47,992 nucleotides of DNA, taken from NCBI GenBank assembly GCA_937868725.1, contig CALMMQ010000006.1:1-47992 (forward strand), in the 5' to 3' direction. Numbering within the stretch: position 1 is the first letter of the stretch; each line of letters opens with the position of its first letter. Positions 27,918 through 36,470 of this stretch are shown here, piece after piece. A program made the translations under genes and the position numbers. Origin of the DNA: an uncultured Pleomorphomonas sp. GTDB taxonomy: Bacteria; Pseudomonadota; Alphaproteobacteria; Rhizobiales; Pleomorphomonadaceae. The notes under the pieces were generated by a model. The model made no database searches, had not been told where the DNA came from, and saw only the letters and a program-made list of their open reading frames with translations.

Positions 27918-28085
27918 CTGTCGGCCCTCCTTCGGTGGCGCCGATCATAAGCGTCGACGCGGCGACTGCAACCCGCCGGCACGTTCTCTCCAGCGATCGT
28001 GACGTGCGGCATGGCGAAAAGCCACGGCGCGGGCTACACCTGTCCGGCTCGGCGACCGAGGAGCGCCGGGGTGACGGAGGAGCAA

Positions 28086-29576
28086 GTGGCAGTCTATCTC
28101 GGCATCGATATCGGCACGTCGGCCGTCAAGGCCATCCTGGTTGGCAGCATGGACGGCGAACAGACGGAAGCGCTGATCGCCGGCGCCGAGGTGGCGCTTG
28201 AAACCAGCCGGCCCAGGCCGGGTTGGTCGGAACAGCACCCCGACCTCTGGTGGACGGCCGTGGCGACGGCATTGCAGCGCCTTCGCGACACGGCGCCCGC
28301 CACCTATGCCGCCACGACCGGCATCGGCCTGTCGGGCCAGATGCACGGCGCCGTGGTGCTGGGCGCTGACCGGCGACCGTTGCGGCCGGCCATCCTCTGG
28401 AACGATGGCCGGGCCGATGCCGAGGCGCGGGCGCTCAATGCCGCGTTGCCCGATCTCGGCCGCGTCGCCGGTGTGCCGGCCATGGCCGGGTTCCTCGCCC
28501 CCAAGATCGCCTGGCTGCGGCGGCACGAGCCCTCGGCCTTTGCCGCCATCGCCCATGTGCTGTTGCCCAAAGACTGGATCCGCCTGTGTCTGACCGGCGA
28601 GCTCGCCACCGACATGTGCGACGCCGCCGGGGCCCTGCTGCTCGACGAAGCCGGCCGGAGCTGGTACCAGCCGGCGCTCGACGCCGTCGGTCTCCAGTCG
28701 GCGCAGTTGCCGCGCCTCATGGAGGGGTCGGAGATTTCCGGGCGCCTGACGCCGGCCGCCGCCGCCGAGCTCGGGCTACAGGTTGGCACCCCGGTGGCCA
28801 CCGGTGCCGGTGACGCCGCCGCCGCCGGTATCGGCATTGGCGCCGTCAGCGACGGCGACGCCTTCCTGTCGCTCGGTACCTCAAGCCAAGTGTTTGTCAC
28901 CGCCGCCGCGCACAAGCCGCGACCGGAAACGATGATCCATGCCTTCGCCCACGGCCTGCCGGGGCGCTGGTTCCAGATGGCGGCGATGCTCAACGGCGCC
29001 AGCTGCATCGCCTGGGTGGCCAAGGCGATCGGCGAAGCGGACATCGGCGACCTGCTGGGCCGCATCGCGGCGCGGGGCAAGACGATCTCGCCCGTGACCT
29101 TCCTGCCCTATCTGATGGGCGAGCGGACGCCGCATGACGACCCTCTGGCGCGGGCCGTGTTCTTTGGCATGGATGGCGGCACCGACGGGCTCGATCTGGC
29201 GCAGGCGGTGCTTGAGGGCATCGCCTTTTCGCTGGCCGACGCCATGGCAGCATTGGCGGAGGCCGGCAGCGTGCCGAGCCGTCTGGCCGCGGTCGGCGGC
29301 GGCAGCCGCGACGCCCATTTCATGCGCATCGTTGCCAGCGCCATCGGCCAGTCGATCATCCGCTATCAGGGCGGTGAGCGCGGCCCGGCGTTCGGCGCGG
29401 CGCGGCTGGCCCGCCTCGCCGTCACCGGCGAAGCCATCGAAACGGTCTGTCTCAAGCCGCCGGTGCGCGACGTCATCGAACCGGATGACCGGCTGATGGC
29501 GGCGCTGGCGGGCCGGCTGCCGCTCTATCGCGATCTCTACCGGGCGCTGAAGCCGCTATTCCACCGGGCCGAGTGA
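28086..29576 (+). CDS. xylB: Xylulokinase
   Basis: FGGY carbohydrate kinase (496 aa) that phosphorylates D-xylulose. Domain I begins with YLGIDIGTSAVKAILV (phosphate-1 motif), followed by GLSGQMHGAVVLG and AILWNDGRADAEA of the sugar site. The catalytic aspartate region is ATGAGDAAAAGIGIGAV, and the adenosine motif is AAVGGGSRD. GTG 28086 is chosen because GACGGAGGAGCAA stands immediately before it; GTG 28071 is in frame. No xylose isomerase, transporter or xylR lies next to it, so its sugar and regulation cannot be confirmed from context. Its 3' end overlaps the convergent DMT gene by 21 bp. Confidence 0.9.
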   Translation: MAVYLGIDIGTSAVKAILVGSMDGEQTEALIAGAEVALETSRPRPGWSEQHPDLWWTAVATALQRLRDTAPATYAATTGIGLSGQMHGAVVLGADRRPLRPAILWNDGRADAEARALNAALPDLGRVAGVPAMAGFLAPKIAWLRRHEPSAFAAIAHVLLPKDWIRLCLTGELATDMCDAAGALLLDEAGRSWYQPALDAVGLQSAQLPRLMEGSEISGRLTPAAAAELGLQVGTPVATGAGDAAAAGIGIGAVSDGDAFLSLGTSSQVFVTAAAHKPRPETMIHAFAHGLPGRWFQMAAMLNGASCIAWVAKAIGEADIGDLLGRIAARGKTISPVTFLPYLMGERTPHDDPLARAVFFGMDGGTDGLDLAQAVLEGIAFSLADAMAALAEAGSVPSRLAAVGGGSRDAHFMRIVASAIGQSIIRYQGGERGPAFGAARLARLAVTGEAIETVCLKPPVRDVIEPDDRLMAALAGRLPLYRDLYRALKPLFHRAE

Positions 29577-30509
29577 ACGTTCGGACGGCGTCGGCTGACG
29601 GCGGCTGTTGAGGCGTTCGCGATGAGCCGAATAGAGGCCGGAGCCGGCGATCAGCGTCGTGCCGGCCAGCGTCCAGTAGCTCGGCACGTCGTCGAAGAAC
29701 AGGTAGGACATGACGCCGGCCGAGATCAGCTGCATGTAGGTGATGGGGGCGAGGATCGACAGCGGCGCCATGCGGAAGCCGACGATGATCAGCAGCTGTG
29801 CCATGGCAAAGCTGATGGAGCCGCCGAGGCCGTAGACCAGTTCCATGCCGGTCGGCACGTGGAAGACCGGCAGCACCATGACGGTGGCGCCGAGAAGACC
29901 GACGATGCCGGTCCACAGGAAGGTGGTTTCCGGCGGGTCGCGCTTGATCATGCGGATGAACACGGCGCCGAGCGCCCAGGCGGTTGCCGAACACAGCGGA
30001 AAGACGGCGGCCGGCTGGAAGCTCTCGGTGCCGGGCCGGACGATCAGCAGCACGCCGGCAAAACCGACGGCCGCCGCGAGCCAGCGGCGAATCTTGACCA
30101 CTTCGCCCAAGAGGAAGATCGACATCACCATGACCAGGATCGGCGCGATGAAGTGGATCGAGGTGGCGTCGGATACCGAGAGATGGGCAAGGCCGAGGAT
30201 GAAAAAGGTGGTCGAACCAACGGCAGCAGCACCGCGACCGACCTGCAGCCAGAATTCGGTCGGACGGAACACGCTCGGGCCGCGCCTGAGGTAGGCGTAG
30301 GGCAGGGCGACGAGAAACAGCACGAAGTAGCGCAGCCAGGTGGCCAGTGCCGCCGGAGCGGTCTGTTTCATCAGCTTGGCACCGACGTCGCCACCGGCAA
30401 AGAACACGGTCGAGGCAACGATCAGACCGATGGCTAGCAGCAGGCGTTCAGGGCGCGTAGCTCGATCGAGCGAGGAAGCGCCGCCACTTCCGGCACCAGC
30501 ATTCGACAT
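29556..30509 (-). CDS. EamA-family (DMT) transporter
   Basis: Drug/metabolite-type exporter (317 aa) with ten hydrophobic helices in two EamA repeats. The first covers about residues 25-150 (GGDVGAKLMKQTAPAALATWLRY) and the second about 175-295, ending in SYLFFDDVPSYWTLAGTTLIAGSGLY, a typical last helix. The substrate cannot be read from the sequence. ATG 30509 (MSNAGAGSG) is preferred to 30533. The 3' end overlaps the end of xylB. Confidence 0.87.
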   Translation of the reverse strand: MSNAGAGSGGASSLDRATRPERLLLAIGLIVASTVFFAGGDVGAKLMKQTAPAALATWLRYFVLFLVALPYAYLRRGPSVFRPTEFWLQVGRGAAAVGSTTFFILGLAHLSVSDATSIHFIAPILVMVMSIFLLGEVVKIRRWLAAAVGFAGVLLIVRPGTESFQPAAVFPLCSATAWALGAVFIRMIKRDPPETTFLWTGIVGLLGATVMVLPVFHVPTGMELVYGLGGSISFAMAQLLIIVGFRMAPLSILAPITYMQLISAGVMSYLFFDDVPSYWTLAGTTLIAGSGLYSAHRERLNSRRQPTPSERSLGPVE

Positions 30510-30633
30510 CCGTGTTCTCCGCGAGGCCAGCAACGTCTCGTACGTCCCGACGGCCTTGTATTGCGCGTCTCACCGCTGCCGTGCAAGCCGCCCGGGCACG
30601 AAATCTGAAATACCAGCTCTGCATTTGTTTAGG

Positions 30634-31032
30634 TCAGCGGCGGGCGGCAATGCGTTGCCGGATCCAGGCGTGGATCTCGCTGTCGACGAAAGCGATGCGG
30701 CTTTCGCCCAGTCGCACCGGCTGCGGGAAGGTGCCGGCGGCCATCATGCGCTTGATCGACGACACCGACAGCGTGGTGATGGCGGCCGCCTGTTTCATCG
30801 ACAGGAGCTGAGGGGCCGGGGCGTCGGTCGCCGGTTCGGCTGCTGGCTGCGGCTGTTCGAAGGCGTCGCGCATGGTGGCCTGCAGGCTGTGCACTGGATT
30901 GTCGCTGCCGGCGGGCGGCTCGGTCGGCGGGCGTTTGACTAGGTTGACGGTGAGGCGCTCCAGGCGATCAAGCGCCAGCTTGAGCCCGGAATTGTCGCTG
31001 ATCGGCTTCTCCTGACCTTCCGTCCGCCCCAT
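30634..31032 (-). CDS. AlpA-like winged-helix DNA-binding protein with extended N-terminus
   Basis: A 132-residue protein. The C-terminal 58 residues are an AlpA/excisionase-type (MerR-like) helix-turn-helix: LLSMKQAAAITTLSVSSIKRM, then GTFPQPVRLGESRIAFVDSEIHAWI, ending RQRIAARR. The N-terminal 75 residues are low-complexity, rich in Pro, Ala and Glu, and not typical of phage AlpA (about 70 aa in total). No integrase or other phage gene is near, so it is a stand-alone regulator here rather than clear evidence of a prophage. Direct repeats upstream (31104-31121) may be its binding site. The gene starts at ATG 31032. Confidence 0.75.
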   Translation of the reverse strand: MGRTEGQEKPISDNSGLKLALDRLERLTVNLVKRPPTEPPAGSDNPVHSLQATMRDAFEQPQPAAEPATDAPAPQLLSMKQAAAITTLSVSSIKRMMAAGTFPQPVRLGESRIAFVDSEIHAWIRQRIAARR

Positions 31033-31103
31033 GATGCTGATTGCCCCTGATCAGACTGCGTCGCCGGGGTGCCCCGCCCCGAATCCCGACGCTCAACTTG
31101 GCG

Positions 31104-31121
31104 CATATTGGTTCATATTGG
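31104..31121. promoter_or_regulatory. Phased direct repeat upstream of the AlpA-like gene
   Basis: CATATTGG occurs at 31104-31111 and again at 31114-31121, a period of exactly 10 bp, 72-90 bp before the AlpA-like start codon. One-turn spacing is what a tandemly bound small regulator would need; this is a candidate autoregulatory site. Confidence 0.4.
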
Positions 31122-31142
31122 ATTGACGGCACTCAACAGAAA

Positions 31143-31164
31143 GCCCGGCCGTTGCCGGCCGGGC
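31143..31164 (-). terminator. Terminator of the MHS transporter gene
   Basis: GCCCGGCCG (31143-31151), loop TTGC, CGGCCGGGC (31156-31164): a perfect 9-bp stem. On the minus strand it is followed by TTTCTGTTG, 29 bp beyond the transporter stop. Confidence 0.75.
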
Positions 31165-31192
31165 CTTGTCTTTTCGCAGTTTCTGGCGACCG

Positions 31193-32866
31193 TCAGTCGG
31201 CGTGGATGTCGTTGTGGCGGGTTTCGCCCACGAACAGCATGCCGATGACGAAGGTCGCGCCGGCAATGACGATGGGGTACCAGAGGCCGTAGTAGATGTC
31301 GCCGGTCGCCGCCACCATGGCGAACGAGGTGGTGGGCAGGAAGCCGCCGAACCAGCCGTTGCCGATGTGGTAGGGCAGCGACATCGAGGTGTAGCGGATG
31401 CGGGTCGGGAACATCTCGACCAGCATGGCGGCGATCGGGCCGTAGACCATGGTGACGTAAAGCACCAGGATGAACAGCAGCGCCGTCACCATCATGATGT
31501 TGACCTGGGCGGGATCGGCCTTGGCCGGATAGCCGGCGGTGTTGAGGGCGTCGGCCAGCGACTTGTCGAACACCTGCGCCGGGGTCATCGGCGTGGCGCC
31601 GGCGTCGGCCGCTGGCATCGGGGCATCAAAGGCGATGACGTGCGGTCCGACCTTGACGCTGGCCTTGGTGCCGGCCGGCGCCGCCTCGTTCTCGTACGGC
31701 ACGCCGCGCTTGACCAGCGAGCTCTTAGCGACGTCGCACGATGTGGTGAACTTGGACGTGCCCACCGGGTTGAACTGGAACGAGCACTCGGCCGGATCGG
31801 CGACGACGACCACCGGGGCGGCGTTGACGGCCATCTCCAGCGCCGGATTGGCGTAGTGGGTGATGGCCTTGAACAGCGGGAAGTAGGTGAGGCAGGCCAG
31901 CAGCAGGCCGGCCATGATGATCGGCTTGCGGCCGATGCGGTCGCTGAGGGCGCCGAAGATGACGAAGAACGGCGTGGCGATGGCCAGCGAGGCGGCGATC
32001 ATCAGGTTGGCCGCCTGGGCGTCGACCTTCAGCGTCTGGGTCAGGAAGAACAGGGCGTAGAACTGGCCGGTGTACCAGACAACGGCCTGACCGGCGACGA
32101 GGCCGAACAGGGCCAGCAGCACGATCTTGAGGTTCTTCCACTGGCCGAACGATTCGGAGATCGGCGCCTTCGACGTCTTGCCTTCGGCCTTCATGCGCTT
32201 GAAGGCCGGGCTTTCGTTGAGCTTCATGCGGATCCAGACGGACACGCCGAGCAGCAGCACCGACACCAGGAAGGGAATGCGCCAGCCCCAGCCTTCGAAG
32301 GCTTCCTTGCTGAGCGACACGCGGCAGGCCAGGATGACCAGCAGCGACAGGAAGAGGCCGAGCGTGGCCGTCGTCTGGATCCAGGCGGTGTAGGCGCCGC
32401 GCTTGTGATCGGGGGCGTGTTCGGCGACGTAGGTGGCGGCGCCACCGTATTCACCGCCCAGCGCCAGACCCTGCAGCAGGCGCAGCGAGATCAGGATCAC
32501 CGGCGCCGCTGTGCCGATGGTGGCATAGTTGGGCAGGATGCCGACGACGAAGGTCGACAGGCCCATGATCAGGATGGTGACGAGGAAAGTGTGCTTGCGG
32601 CCGATCATGTCGCCAAGACGGCCGAACACCAGAGCGCCGAACGGACGCACGGCGAAACCGGCGGCGAAGGCGAGCAGGGCGAAGATGAAGCCGGCGGTGG
32701 GATTGACGCCGGAAAAGAACTGGGCGGCGATGACGGCCGACAGCGAGCCGTAGAGATAGAAGTCGTACCACTCGAACACGGTGCCGAGCGAGGAGGCGAA
32801 GATCACTCGCCGATCTTCGCCCTTGATTCTGGTTGATGTCGACGTACCAATGGACATTGATGTCAT
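31193..32866 (-). CDS. MFS transporter, metabolite:H+ symporter (MHS) family, with large central insertion
   Basis: Inner-membrane symporter (557 aa). N-terminal half: LGTVFEWYDFYLYGSL (MHS signature), RPFGALVFGRLGDMIGRKHTF (loop 2-3 motif), GGEYGGAATYVAEHAP. The second GALSDRIGRKP motif is at 305-314. Between helices there is an insertion of about 120 residues (about 338-456), rich in Ala, Pro and Val with two cysteines (361, 377), before the last four helices (MVYGPIAAMLVEMFPTRIRYT). Such long forms exist in the MHS group. Substrates of the family include dicarboxylates, osmolytes and aromatic acids; it cannot be chosen here. ATG 32866 follows GGAGGGG. Confidence 0.9.
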   Translation of the reverse strand: MTSMSIGTSTSTRIKGEDRRVIFASSLGTVFEWYDFYLYGSLSAVIAAQFFSGVNPTAGFIFALLAFAAGFAVRPFGALVFGRLGDMIGRKHTFLVTILIMGLSTFVVGILPNYATIGTAAPVILISLRLLQGLALGGEYGGAATYVAEHAPDHKRGAYTAWIQTTATLGLFLSLLVILACRVSLSKEAFEGWGWRIPFLVSVLLLGVSVWIRMKLNESPAFKRMKAEGKTSKAPISESFGQWKNLKIVLLALFGLVAGQAVVWYTGQFYALFFLTQTLKVDAQAANLMIAASLAIATPFFVIFGALSDRIGRKPIIMAGLLLACLTYFPLFKAITHYANPALEMAVNAAPVVVVADPAECSFQFNPVGTSKFTTSCDVAKSSLVKRGVPYENEAAPAGTKASVKVGPHVIAFDAPMPAADAGATPMTPAQVFDKSLADALNTAGYPAKADPAQVNIMMVTALLFILVLYVTMVYGPIAAMLVEMFPTRIRYTSMSLPYHIGNGWFGGFLPTTSFAMVAATGDIYYGLWYPIVIAGATFVIGMLFVGETRHNDIHAD

Positions 32867-33346
32867 GCGTTCCCCTCCGGGTAGGCGCTCAATGATCCGG
32901 ACCGTCCGTACACGCCGCCGTTGCGGTCGCGCAGGCTCCTCCCGGTCTACGGATCAATACGTACATAATAGACGGATAACGTCGCCTACGCCTAGGGCGT
33001 ACCATGATGAACTTTGGTATTACGCAAGGGTGACGATGCACTATCGTACCGTTCAGCGCCGAGCTGAGCGGAATGAAAAGTCAATATGGCGGACGATTTA
33101 CGTTGAGCGACCCGCAATAGTCGGACCCAGCCAGCGTTTTCCTGCAAGAAAACCGGGCATAAGGACTTTAGTAGTGCCGAATTTGTAAAGTTCTGTGAAA
33201 TAGTTCCTACCAGCCAGCAATAATGCATGGCTCGGCGGCACTTTCATTCAAGCCCTGTCATCCGCGCATAGGTTTTCTGACAAAGGCGCCTGCTCGTCTG
33301 GCGAGCGTGCGGGCAGGGCGCCCGCGCCGGCCAGGATCCCGGCGAC
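32867..33346. other. 480-bp intergenic region between MHS transporter and purC
   Basis: No gene found. The part next to 32867 must hold the transporter promoter. TACCA (33000-33004)/TGGTA (33015-33019) is a short inverted repeat. The part next to purC holds a probable terminator (33285-33322). The centre (33000-33240) is less GC-rich than coding DNA and I see no further signal. Confidence 0.5.
33285..33322 (-). terminator. Probable purC terminator
   Basis: On the minus strand GGCGCCCTGC pairs with GCAGGCGCC (one bulge), with an inner stem GCTCG/CGAGC around a 5-nt loop, then TTTGTC. It begins 25 bp after the purC stop; the U-tract is short. Confidence 0.55.
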
Positions 33347-34303
33347 TCAGGCCGGGAAATAGCGCCGCAGATTGTGCCGGACGCGCTCAAGGGCGCTGGC
33401 GCCGGAGACGTCCGGCACGAAGGCCTGGCCCGTGATCGCTTCGTAGGCCTGGATGTAGACCTTGGAGGTTTCCTCGATGACGGCGTCGGGAATGGTGGGA
33501 ATGGCGTCCTTGTAGGGATCGCAGCGTTCGGCCACCCAGGCCCGGACGAAATCCTTGTCGAAGCTCTTGGGGCGCGTGCCGGCGGCGAAGGCGTCCGCGT
33601 AGCTGGCGGCGATCCAGTAGCGGCTCGAATCGGGGGTGTGGATCTCGTCGGCCAGCACGATGGTGCCGTCCTTGTCGGTGCCGAATTCGTACTTGGTGTC
33701 GGCCAGGATGAGGCCGCGCCGGGCGGCCAGCTCCTGGCCACGGGCGAACAGCTTCAGCGCATAGCCGGACACGGTGTGCCACTGTTCGGCGGTGAGCAGC
33801 TTCTTGGCGATGATCTCGTCGCCGGACAGCGGTTCGTCATGGCCGCCGTCGAAGGCCTTGCTGGTCGGCGTGACGATGGCTGCGGGCAGTTTTTCGTTGT
33901 CGCGCATGCCGTCGGGCAGGGTGATGCCGTACATCCGGCGCTGGCCGGCCTTGTACTTGGTCAGCACCGAAGTGCCGGTGGTGCCGGCGAGATAGCCACG
34001 CACGATGATCTCCACCGGCAGGATGTCGAGCCGCTTGCCGACAACGACGTTGGGATCGGGATAGGCGATGACGTGGTTGGGGCAGATGTCGGCCGTCGCG
34101 TCGAACCAGTAGCGCGCCGTCTGGGTCAGCACCTGGCCCTTGAAGGGAATCGACGTCAGGATGCGATCAAAGGCGCTGACGCGGTCGGTGGTGATGATGA
34201 TGCGGCTGCCGTCGGCAAGGTCGTAATTTTCGCGCACCTTGCCACGATAGTAGTTGGGCAGTTCCGGGATGAAGGCATCGGACAAAACGCGCTGGCTGGT
34301 CAT
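33347..34303 (-). CDS. purC: Phosphoribosylaminoimidazole-succinocarboxamide synthase
   Basis: SAICAR synthetase (318 aa), the purine-biosynthesis step that ligates aspartate to CAIR using ATP. Conserved segments are [44 protein letters not shown] with the metal-binding acidic residues, [15 protein letters not shown] and [12 protein letters not shown]. This is the longer, yeast Ade1-like form common in many proteobacteria, not the 237-aa E. coli type. ATG 34303 ([11 protein letters not shown]) with upstream AGAGGATG is preferred over the open extension to 34357. Flanking genes are unrelated to purine synthesis. Confidence 0.95.
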   Translation of the reverse strand: MTSQRVLSDAFIPELPNYYRGKVRENYDLADGSRIIITTDRVSAFDRILTSIPFKGQVLTQTARYWFDATADICPNHVIAYPDPNVVVGKRLDILPVEIIVRGYLAGTTGTSVLTKYKAGQRRMYGITLPDGMRDNEKLPAAIVTPTSKAFDGGHDEPLSGDEIIAKKLLTAEQWHTVSGYALKLFARGQELAARRGLILADTKYEFGTDKDGTIVLADEIHTPDSSRYWIAASYADAFAAGTRPKSFDKDFVRAWVAERCDPYKDAIPTIPDAVIEETSKVYIQAYEAITGQAFVPDVSGASALERVRHNLRRYFPA

Positions 34304-34424
34304 CTCGGCATCCTCTGATCCCACGGCCGCACGGGCGGTCGGTCTTGTCTGTTTCATACAGCCGGAGGGCCGGCCGTCAAGTGAGAGCCGCCGCGGCCGA
34401 TGCCAATCCCTGGTCCGGCGGCGA

Positions 34425-35024
34425 TCACGGCGCGGGGCGGGCGGGAACGGCGGTGCCCAGCACGCCGCCCTGTGCCTGCCAGGCGGAGATGGCCGGGCTT
34501 GGGTGCAAGAGCTGGACGACGTTGAGCGTCAGGTTGTCGCGCACCATCACGGCCGTAAAAATCTCGGCGCAGACGGCAAAAGCCAGCGTCCAGCGGGCTG
34601 GCAGGGCGCGCGCCATGAAGAAGCCCAGCGACATCGACAGCGTATCGCAGACGGAGTTGAGCACACTGTCGCCGGAATAGCCCTGAGCCAGCGCCTGCTG
34701 ACGATAGCGGGCGATCACCTTGGGCGAGTTCTCGGCCAGTTCCCAGGTGATTTCCGTGCCGAGGGCGATGGCCAGTGCCAACAGCAGCGGCAGACGTGGG
34801 AAGACCAGGCGCAACACGGCGTAGAACAGGATGCCGTGGATGATGTGCGAGGGCGTGTACCAGTCGGTGATCTGCTGCGAGGTTTCGGCGCTCATCACGT
34901 CGCCGACCCAGAGACGGACAACGCCGCAGGTGCAGATGAGCGGCTGGCCGACCCAGGCGAGCAGACTGGCCTGTACGGCGATGGCAAAAGCGATCAGCAG
35001 CAGCGGTCGGCTGTCGGCTTGCAT
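34425..35024 (-). CDS. UPF0314/DUF2585 membrane protein
   Basis: A 199-residue protein of unknown function restricted largely to alphaproteobacteria. It has a first helix followed by the cysteine pair in [18 protein letters not shown], then [34 protein letters not shown] and [20 protein letters not shown], all typical of the family, with about five helices. It is upstream of purC on the same strand with 121 bp between, and may be co-transcribed. No catalytic residue assignment is available. Confidence 0.88.
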   Translation of the reverse strand: MQADSRPLLLIAFAIAVQASLLAWVGQPLICTCGVVRLWVGDVMSAETSQQITDWYTPSHIIHGILFYAVLRLVFPRLPLLLALAIALGTEITWELAENSPKVIARYRQQALAQGYSGDSVLNSVCDTLSMSLGFFMARALPARWTLAFAVCAEIFTAVMVRDNLTLNVVQLLHPSPAISAWQAQGGVLGTAVPARPAP

Positions 35025-35673
35025 GAAAGCCTCGATTCGGGTTGCGTCGGAGCTTCGTAACGAAGTCGATACAACGCCGGATCAAGGCTGAAAATCAAGA
35101 CGGTCTGCGCCTAACCTCATCGTGGAAGCGATGGAAAGGTGGACCCGAGGTCGAGACCGTGCGACCTCGGGTCCGTTCGTCCGGAGTATCGACGCCGCGC
35201 CAGGGAACCGAACAACCCGTTGTGCGGATACTCCGAACCGTCGACAGACCGCCGCAAATACGGTCGCCGACGACCAACCCGGCGGAAGGCCGTGGCCAGC
35301 AGCCACATGACGGCGCTACGGAGGCATCGCCGCTGGTGGGCTGGCAGCTGCCGGTCATCCGGCACGCGGTTGGAGATTAGGTTCCATAATATCCATTATG
35401 CGAATCGCAATCCGACCTGAATGAGATCGGCGGTCGCGGTTCGCCTGTGGCGTTGGGGGCGTCGTGACGCCCACCCTGCCAGGCCTCGCTCGAGGCGTTG
35501 CCTAGGCAATGAAAAAGCACCGGTGATGTTCCGGTGCTTTTCCAAGAACGGTCAGTCAGCGGGAACGTTTTCCGAACGGGAGACATTCGGCGACCGACTG
35601 GACTGGTTCATGGACCTGACCGGTGTTCGGTTTCCGGTCAGGGGCCATTTCCTCAGGCCGGCCTAGTTCGGCA
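35025..35673. other. 649-bp non-coding, palindrome-dense region
   Basis: No believable gene, although several frames stay open because stop codons are rare. It holds a series of inverted repeats: GGACCCGAGGTCG (35141-35153)/CGACCTCGGGTCC (35162-35174); CGGAGTATC (35182-35190)/GATACTCCG (35227-35235); GTGGC-CAGCA-GCCAC; palindrome GGCAGCTGCC; CATAAT (35385-35390)/ATTATG (35395-35400); GGGCGTCGTGACGCCC (35457-35472); TTGCCTAGGCAA (35498-35509); and the terminator at 35513-35541. An uncharacterised structured RNA or a palindromic repeat cluster are both possible. Confidence 0.6.
35513..35541 (-). terminator. Bidirectional intrinsic terminator downstream of the YNPSGTGD gene
   Basis: AAAAGCACCGG, loop TGATGTT, CCGGTGCTTTT. 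The stem GCACCGG (35517-35523)/CCGGTGC (35531-35537) is flanked by A and T runs on both sides, so it can act in either direction. On the minus strand the U-run is TTTTTC. Confidence 0.85.
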
Positions 35674-36012
35674 TCACTCCATGCGGTCGCCGGTGCCCGA
35701 CGGATTGTAGGTCAGCTTCGTCGAGTTGTGCGTGCCGATCAGCACGGCTTCGTCAGCGGCGGCGGCCTTGGCGTTGGCCGAGTTGGCACTCACCTTGATC
35801 GTCTGGATGACGTCGCCGGTGCCCGACGGATTGTAGAAGGTGACCGTCTTGGTCGGGCCGGCGACCGGAGCGGGCGCTTCGGCGGCGGCGGACGCGGCCG
35901 GAGCCGGCATCAGATAGTCACCGGTACCCGACGGATTGTAGACAAGTTCACCAGCGCTGGCGAGAGTGGGAAGAGCGATCGCAGCAACGGCAGCAAGAAG
36001 GACGGTCTTCAT
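35674..36012 (-). CDS. Small exported protein with three YNPSGTGD motifs, unknown function
   Basis: A 112-residue protein. Residues 1-20 are a clear signal peptide (MKTVLLAAVAAIALPTLASA, cleavage before GEL). The mature protein of about 92 residues contains the octamer YNPSGTGD three times, at 25-32, 60-67 and 102-109. The motifs are separated by an Ala/Pro-rich stretch (about 36-53) and by a segment ending in NSTKLT. The motif DNA is a 25-nt direct repeat (35917-35941, 35812-35836, 35686-35710), identical in two copies and 23 of 25 in the third. There are no cysteines. AGGAGA stands 7 nt before ATG 36012; the longer open frame to 36180 is not needed. I recognise no family; a periplasmic or secreted binding or structural role is only inference. 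Confidence 0.82.
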   Translation of the reverse strand: MKTVLLAAVAAIALPTLASAGELVYNPSGTGDYLMPAPAASAAAEAPAPVAGPTKTVTFYNPSGTGDVIQTIKVSANSANAKAAAADEAVLIGTHNSTKLTYNPSGTGDRME

Positions 36013-36470
36013 TTTAGGTCTCCTATCACAAATCAAGTCGAAAGCTTGTGGATCAACACGGCTTCGACCCGGAAGGTCTTTCGCGGTACGGCAGCTTGGC
36101 TTGATGTTCCGGTTCGAAGTCGCGCTGTCGATGACTAGATATTTGGAGCAAGATCGATCACGTTGAAAGGCAGCGCTCATGACGTTCCTGCGCCATGTTG
36201 TTGAACAGTGATCGCGAAGACGTGTGCGGTTGCGTGATTGCTGCGGCGCCTAACTTCGCTACAGTTGTTTCCGCGGTCGCAACGCATTGGCGATAGCACG
36301 CCGATTTCAGGCTGTTGTCGTGCCCCTGCCCCCGGCGACGATCGTTTCCAGATCCGGTCACGCCGTTCACGCCGGGGCTGGCCGCGGCAGAGCAACAGGT
36401 GATGCCGCAATGATCGCGCGGCGATCAATCGGGCGTGATAGCTGAAATTGTGCGGGAAAACCGTTGCCGA
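36013..36470. other. 458-bp intergenic region; promoter and leader of the YNPSGTGD gene
   Basis: No gene. On the minus strand the leader of the YNPSGTGD gene has a hairpin at 36037-36068: GTCGAAGC pairs with GCTTTCGAC (one bulged base), with GTG/CAC inside, just upstream of the ribosome site. The part 36180-36470 also serves as the 3' region of the ClC gene; no clear terminator was recognised there. Confidence 0.5.

Noticed and set aside
30634-31032. Prophage or integrative element marked by the AlpA-like gene
   Set aside because: No integrase, tRNA attachment site, flanking direct repeats or other phage genes nearby; base composition is like the neighbours.
35042-35380. Possible 112-aa plus-strand protein and several minus-strand frames in the palindrome-rich region
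   Set aside because: Several frames are open together; none has coding-like composition or a start signal.
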